Assembly: GCA_038205115.1 (NCBI GenBank)
Contig: JBBRCE010000042.1
Span: forward strand, 1-44,948
DNA: 44,948 bases
DNA from: JBBRCE01 sp038205115
GTDB lineage: Bacteria > Planctomycetota > Planctomycetia > Pirellulales > JBBRCE01
Direction: 5' to 3'
Shown: piece after piece, positions 41,635-44,948 of the stretch
How the letters are laid out: every line of letters starts with the position of its first letter
Position numbering within the stretch: the first letter of the stretch is position 1
The notes under the pieces: model-generated
Seen by the model: the letters and a program-made list of their open reading frames with translations, nothing else
The model's database searches: none
Told to the model about the DNA's origin: nothing
Position numbers and translations under genes: made by a program

Positions 41635-43335
41635 ATGGCCACCCCGAGGTTCGATTCCGCGCCGCTGCACCGCGAACGCTGGTGGTGCGAGCGCGAACTG
41701 CTGGTGCTGATTGCGCTGGTGGGCGGCATTTATTTTACGCGCATCGAATTCTTGCCGGTTCGGGGCGAAGAAACGCGCCGCGCGCGGATCGCCTGCGAAA
41801 TGCTGGAAAGCGGCGACTGGCTGATCGCTCAGCAGCAAGGTCAGCCATTTACCAGCCGCCCACCGCTGGCCAATTGGCCCATCGCCTGGAGCATCGCGGC
41901 GCTCGGCGATTGCTCGCCGCTGGCCGCGCGGTTGCCTTCGATCATTGCCACGCTGTTGACCACGCTGTTGATTTACGGCTATGCCCGTCAGTTCACCGAG
42001 CGAGTGGGCGCGCTGTCGGCCGCCGCGGCCTACGCCACGATGGGCCAAGTTTTGCAATTGGGGCAGGTGGCCGAAACGGAAGCTATGTTCACGCTGCTGC
42101 TGGCCGCCGCGCTGTTGATTTGGCATTGGAATTTTGCGGCCCGCCAAGCACCTCTCACCGCCTGGCTGCTGGGCTATTCGTTGGCCGCATTGGCCACGCT
42201 GGCCAAAGGACCGCAGGCGCCGGTCTATTTTTGCGCGTCGGTGGGCGCGTACCTGATCGTCACGCGCCGCTGGCGCGAGTTGCTGACGGCGCGACACTTC
42301 GGCGGTTGCACGCTGTTTTTGGCAATCGTGGGTGCTTGGCAAATTCCGTTCTTTCTGCGGCTCGGCTGGCCAGCGGTTCACGACGTTTGGGCCGGCGATG
42401 TGGCCATGCGGTTCGAAGATCGCACCTGGAAAACTTGGTTTCTGCACTTGCTGGAATATCCGCTGGAAGTCGCGGCCTGTCTGGCACCGTGGTCGCTGTT
42501 GCTGCCGCTGCTGATGCTTGGCGAGGTTCGCCGGCAGTTCGGCCGCGCGCAACCGGCCGTGCTGTTTGCCGTGATCTCGATTGCCGTGACCTTTCCGACC
42601 TGTTGGCTGGTGCAAGGCGCACGCGGCCGCTACTACATGCCGCTGTTTCCGAGCTTTGCCGTGCTGGTGGGCGCGGTCATTCAATCGATCTATCAACTCA
42701 CTGCGGCAGAACGGTTGCTCAAAGCATGGCGCGCGTTTCTTAAACTCGCGGCGGTGGTGGCGCTCGGCTTGGCTGCCGCGGTGCTGGTGGCCAGTTTGCG
42801 GCCGCAATCGGCTTTGTCGCTGCTCGCGCAGCCCATTTGGTTTGCCGTGTTGTATAGCGCTGCGGCGATGGTGGCGGCCGTGGCGCTGACTCGTTTTCCG
42901 CCGACGGCGCAAGTGGCACGACTGCCGCTGGCGGTGCTGGTGTTGGCGGTGTTGCTGGGAATCACACATACCGGCGTGGTGCTCAACGCAATGGCGGCGC
43001 GTAGCGAACGGGCCGGCGATGTCGTACATGACTTGAAAACGCAATTGCCGACCGACGTTCGGCTGGTGAGCTTCGGACCCATCGAAAACATGTTCGCCTT
43101 TCACTACAAACAAGCCATTCCGCTGCTGGCCTGGCCGCGAGAAGCCCACGATCTGCCGCCGGACGTCAGCTATTTTTGCTTCAATCACGAAGGCGACACG
43201 CCGCCCGTGTTGCCCTTCGCCTGGCGGCAGATTGGCGTGGTCTCCTGCGATCGGAATCATTACGAAAAGCCTATCAAATCCGTGATCGTCGGGCAGCGAA
43301 TCGAAACCGCGGGCGTTGGCACTCGAAGGCAATGA
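41635..43335 (+). CDS. Polytopic membrane glycosyltransferase, GT39/ArnT-like
   Basis: This 566-aa protein has about 11-12 membrane segments. The first periplasmic loop contains RGEETRRARIACEMLESGDW and QPFTSRPPLANWPIAWSIAALG, which match the conserved acidic-residue loop (ExR and PPL patterns) of ArnT and other GT39/PMT-type enzymes. These transfer sugars from polyprenyl-phosphate donors to lipids, proteins or glycans on the outer face of the membrane. The C-terminal soluble part (about 455-566) is short. It is followed, after about 96 nt, by a second multi-pass transferase on the same strand, and it is divergent from the GDP-fucose genes, suggesting a shared glycan locus. The acceptor is unknown. 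Confidence 0.87.
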   Translation: MATPRFDSAPLHRERWWCERELLVLIALVGGIYFTRIEFLPVRGEETRRARIACEMLESGDWLIAQQQGQPFTSRPPLANWPIAWSIAALGDCSPLAARLPSIIATLLTTLLIYGYARQFTERVGALSAAAAYATMGQVLQLGQVAETEAMFTLLLAAALLIWHWNFAARQAPLTAWLLGYSLAALATLAKGPQAPVYFCASVGAYLIVTRRWRELLTARHFGGCTLFLAIVGAWQIPFFLRLGWPAVHDVWAGDVAMRFEDRTWKTWFLHLLEYPLEVAACLAPWSLLLPLLMLGEVRRQFGRAQPAVLFAVISIAVTFPTCWLVQGARGRYYMPLFPSFAVLVGAVIQSIYQLTAAERLLKAWRAFLKLAAVVALGLAAAVLVASLRPQSALSLLAQPIWFAVLYSAAAMVAAVALTRFPPTAQVARLPLAVLVLAVLLGITHTGVVLNAMAARSERAGDVVHDLKTQLPTDVRLVSFGPIENMFAFHYKQAIPLLAWPREAHDLPPDVSYFCFNHEGDTPPVLPFAWRQIGVVSCDRNHYEKPIKSVIVGQRIETAGVGTRRQ

Positions 43336-43431
43336 TGGAATCGAATCATTGCCGTGGATGCGATGGCCGGAAATGGAATTGTCAAAATCTCGCGATGCCG
43401 GCGGCATCGTTTCACGCGTAAAACGTCGCAT

Positions 43432-44688
43432 ATGAAAATCCAAAAAAAGAATCTCTGCTGGGTGCTGGTTGGCTGGTCGCTGTTCTTGTTGGTGTTCAGC
43501 GTCAAGACGCTGATCGATCCGGTCAAAGCCAGCGTCTATCCGGCTTTTTCGGGCGGCGCGCGCGACCTGTGGGCAGGACGCCCGCTCTACGGCAACTTGG
43601 GCTTCTATTACAGCCCCACGTTTGCGGTGGCCGTCAGCCCATTTGCCGCGCTGCCGGATCGCTGCGGCGGCATTCTCTGGGTGGCTGCGAGCATGGCCCT
43701 GCTGTGGTACTCGCTCCGCCGCGTGTTTCACGACATCGTCAATTCGCCAGCGTTGGCTCAGCGAGTAGGCGCGCTGTCGCCAGGCGCGGAAGCGGCGTTT
43801 CTGGCGCTGGCCGGTTTCGGAAATTTGCGCGGCCTGTGGTCGGCGCAAAGTAATGCGCTGCTGCTGGCGATGGTGCTGCTGGCCACCTCGGCCATCGTGC
43901 GCAAGCAGTGGTGGCTGGCGGCGGAGCTGCTGGCCGCGCCGGTTTACATTAAGGTCTGGCCGCTGGCCGTGGCCGGATTGCTGATCGTGCAGTGGCCGCG
44001 TCAACTGGCGCCGCGATTTGTCGCGGCGATGATCAGCCTGGCCGTCGTGCCGTTTCTGTTTAATGGACCAACGGCAACAATTGAGATTTATCGCAGTTGG
44101 TTCGACTGCCTGGTCGAACGTCAAAACGATGGCGTCCGCTGGGGCGGATATCGCGATGTCTACACTATCTGGGAACAAATCCAAACTCCGGTCAGCCGAC
44201 ACGGTTACATGCTGTTGCAACTTGCCGGCGGTGTTGCCGCGCTCGGCTGGTGCCTGCGGCAACTTTACCTCGGTCGTTCGACGCGACAACGATTGCTGTA
44301 CACCGTGGCCGCCTGGTCTGCCTGTCAATTGCTGCTCGGACCTGGCACCGAAAGGTTGACCTACGGCCTGATCGCGCCGGCCATGGCCTGGGCGATTGTC
44401 AGCAGTTATCATCGCCGCGCTGAAGCCGCTTGGCGTACGGTATGCTGCCTGGCAACCACCGCCTACGTCGTGGTCTACCTGGTTGGCGCTGGGCATTTGG
44501 AACGTCTCGTCAAGCCTTATACCACCTGGGTGATGACGCTCGAACCGCTAGGCATCATGCTGTTTGCTGCTTGCCTGGCACGTTACGCCCAACTGGCGAA
44601 AAACCAATCTGACGACGAGGCACATCCAGCCACTTCTTCTCTGCCCAGGCAGCCTACGCCACAAAAATGGCCACTCCGCGCTGCGTGA
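43432..44688 (+). CDS. Polytopic membrane glycosyltransferase, GT87/DUF2029-like
   Basis: This 418-aa protein has about 10 membrane segments. YPAFSGGARDLWAGRPLYG in the first loop, FYYSPTFAVAVSPFAALP and the segment PVYIKVWPLAVAGLLIVQWPRQ are typical of the GT87 (DUF2029, PimE-like) family, which uses polyprenyl-phosphate sugar donors. The conserved Asp in the first loop (ARDLW) is present. The ATG at 43432 was preferred to an in-frame ATG 26 codons upstream because the upstream residues are Arg/His-rich and unlike the family. It lies 96 nt after the GT39-type gene; the two are probably co-transcribed. The following 260 nt to the window end contain no gene that I can support. Confidence 0.85.
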   Translation: MKIQKKNLCWVLVGWSLFLLVFSVKTLIDPVKASVYPAFSGGARDLWAGRPLYGNLGFYYSPTFAVAVSPFAALPDRCGGILWVAASMALLWYSLRRVFHDIVNSPALAQRVGALSPGAEAAFLALAGFGNLRGLWSAQSNALLLAMVLLATSAIVRKQWWLAAELLAAPVYIKVWPLAVAGLLIVQWPRQLAPRFVAAMISLAVVPFLFNGPTATIEIYRSWFDCLVERQNDGVRWGGYRDVYTIWEQIQTPVSRHGYMLLQLAGGVAALGWCLRQLYLGRSTRQRLLYTVAAWSACQLLLGPGTERLTYGLIAPAMAWAIVSSYHRRAEAAWRTVCCLATTAYVVVYLVGAGHLERLVKPYTTWVMTLEPLGIMLFAACLARYAQLAKNQSDDEAHPATSSLPRQPTPQKWPLRAA

Positions 44689-44948
44689 GCGTTGAGCGCG
44701 GCGTGTCGATTCAACAATCACTGGCCGGCTTGCACGTCAACCGATCAATGCGGCTCACGGGCCGGTCGGATCGGCGAACTTCTGAACCAACGCAATCACG
44801 GCCCGCGGCACCTAGCAGCCCGTCGAAGTAAGCCTATTTAGGCGGCAACGTGGCAGGCGTTGATGGCGGACGCGAGCGAGTTTTTTGATGTGGGTCGAAT
44901 TGTGTGGAGCTGAAACGCGGCGCGATGGAGGCGAATGGCAAGTTGGGC

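Noticed and set aside
41317..44496. Minus-strand frame open for more than 3 kb, in frame with fcl
   Set aside because: It lies exactly antisense to two well-supported glycosyltransferase genes. Its translation is His/Arg/Gln-rich with no motif, and it adds over 1000 residues before the normal start of a GDP-fucose synthase. It is a codon-bias shadow.

Overview
The window looks like a chromosomal piece of a planctomycete, probably of the order Pirellulales. This is an inference from gene content: a TAT-signal Gfo/Idh/MocA oxidoreductase, sugar-phosphate isomerase/epimerases, a YdjY-domain protein, PQQ-type propeller and SmpA-like/HEAT secreted proteins, an N-terminal domain resembling the STN/secretin short domain followed by Gly-rich tracts, and very long proteins of unknown function. 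GC content is moderately high. I see no rRNA, tRNA, CRISPR array, insertion sequence or phage genes. Nothing clearly marks a horizontally acquired island.

Layout. 1-10.6 kb: the 3' part of a Gly-rich secreted-type protein, then (minus) a sugar isomerase, a tandem-GGDEF protein and a D-2-hydroxyacid dehydrogenase. These are followed by a plus-strand cluster of a DoxX-type membrane protein with a very large insertion, a TAT-exported Gfo/Idh/MocA oxidoreductase (4-base overlap) and a second sugar isomerase. 10.7-19.6 kb: a 651-aa unknown protein, a secreted YdjY protein, a large hybrid histidine kinase, a small HNH endonuclease, a PQQ-like propeller protein and an ABC ATPase without a permease next to it. 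19.6-28 kb: a small unknown gene and the phosphate uptake operon pstS-pstC-pstA-pstB-phoU on the minus strand. It has a hairpin between pstS and pstC and unusually large extra domains in both permeases. 28-39.1 kb: a secreted helical-repeat protein, yacG, a 1359-aa unknown protein, RNase R and a secreted SmpA-like/HEAT protein. 39.2-44.7 kb: fcl and gmd (GDP-L-fucose synthesis) facing two polytopic membrane glycosyltransferases of the GT39 and GT87 types, a probable surface-glycan locus.

How the genes work together. The pst operon makes a complete high-affinity phosphate transporter with its PhoU regulator; no phoR/phoB is in the window. gmd and fcl convert GDP-mannose to GDP-L-fucose, and the neighbouring glycosyltransferases could build fucose-containing glycans, though they would use lipid-linked donors and not GDP-fucose directly. 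The DoxX/oxidoreductase/isomerase cluster looks like a sugar or polyol oxidation module whose oxidoreductase acts outside the cytoplasm. Most other genes are single-gene units. Several are convergent with overlapping or near-overlapping 3' ends.

No defence system, secondary-metabolite cluster or clearly novel multi-gene system was found. The best candidates for undescribed biology are the DoxX protein with its soluble insertion paired with a TAT oxidoreductase, the propeller-like insertion in PstC, the 1359-aa and 651-aa unknown proteins, and a recurring GTAGAATG element upstream of three genes.
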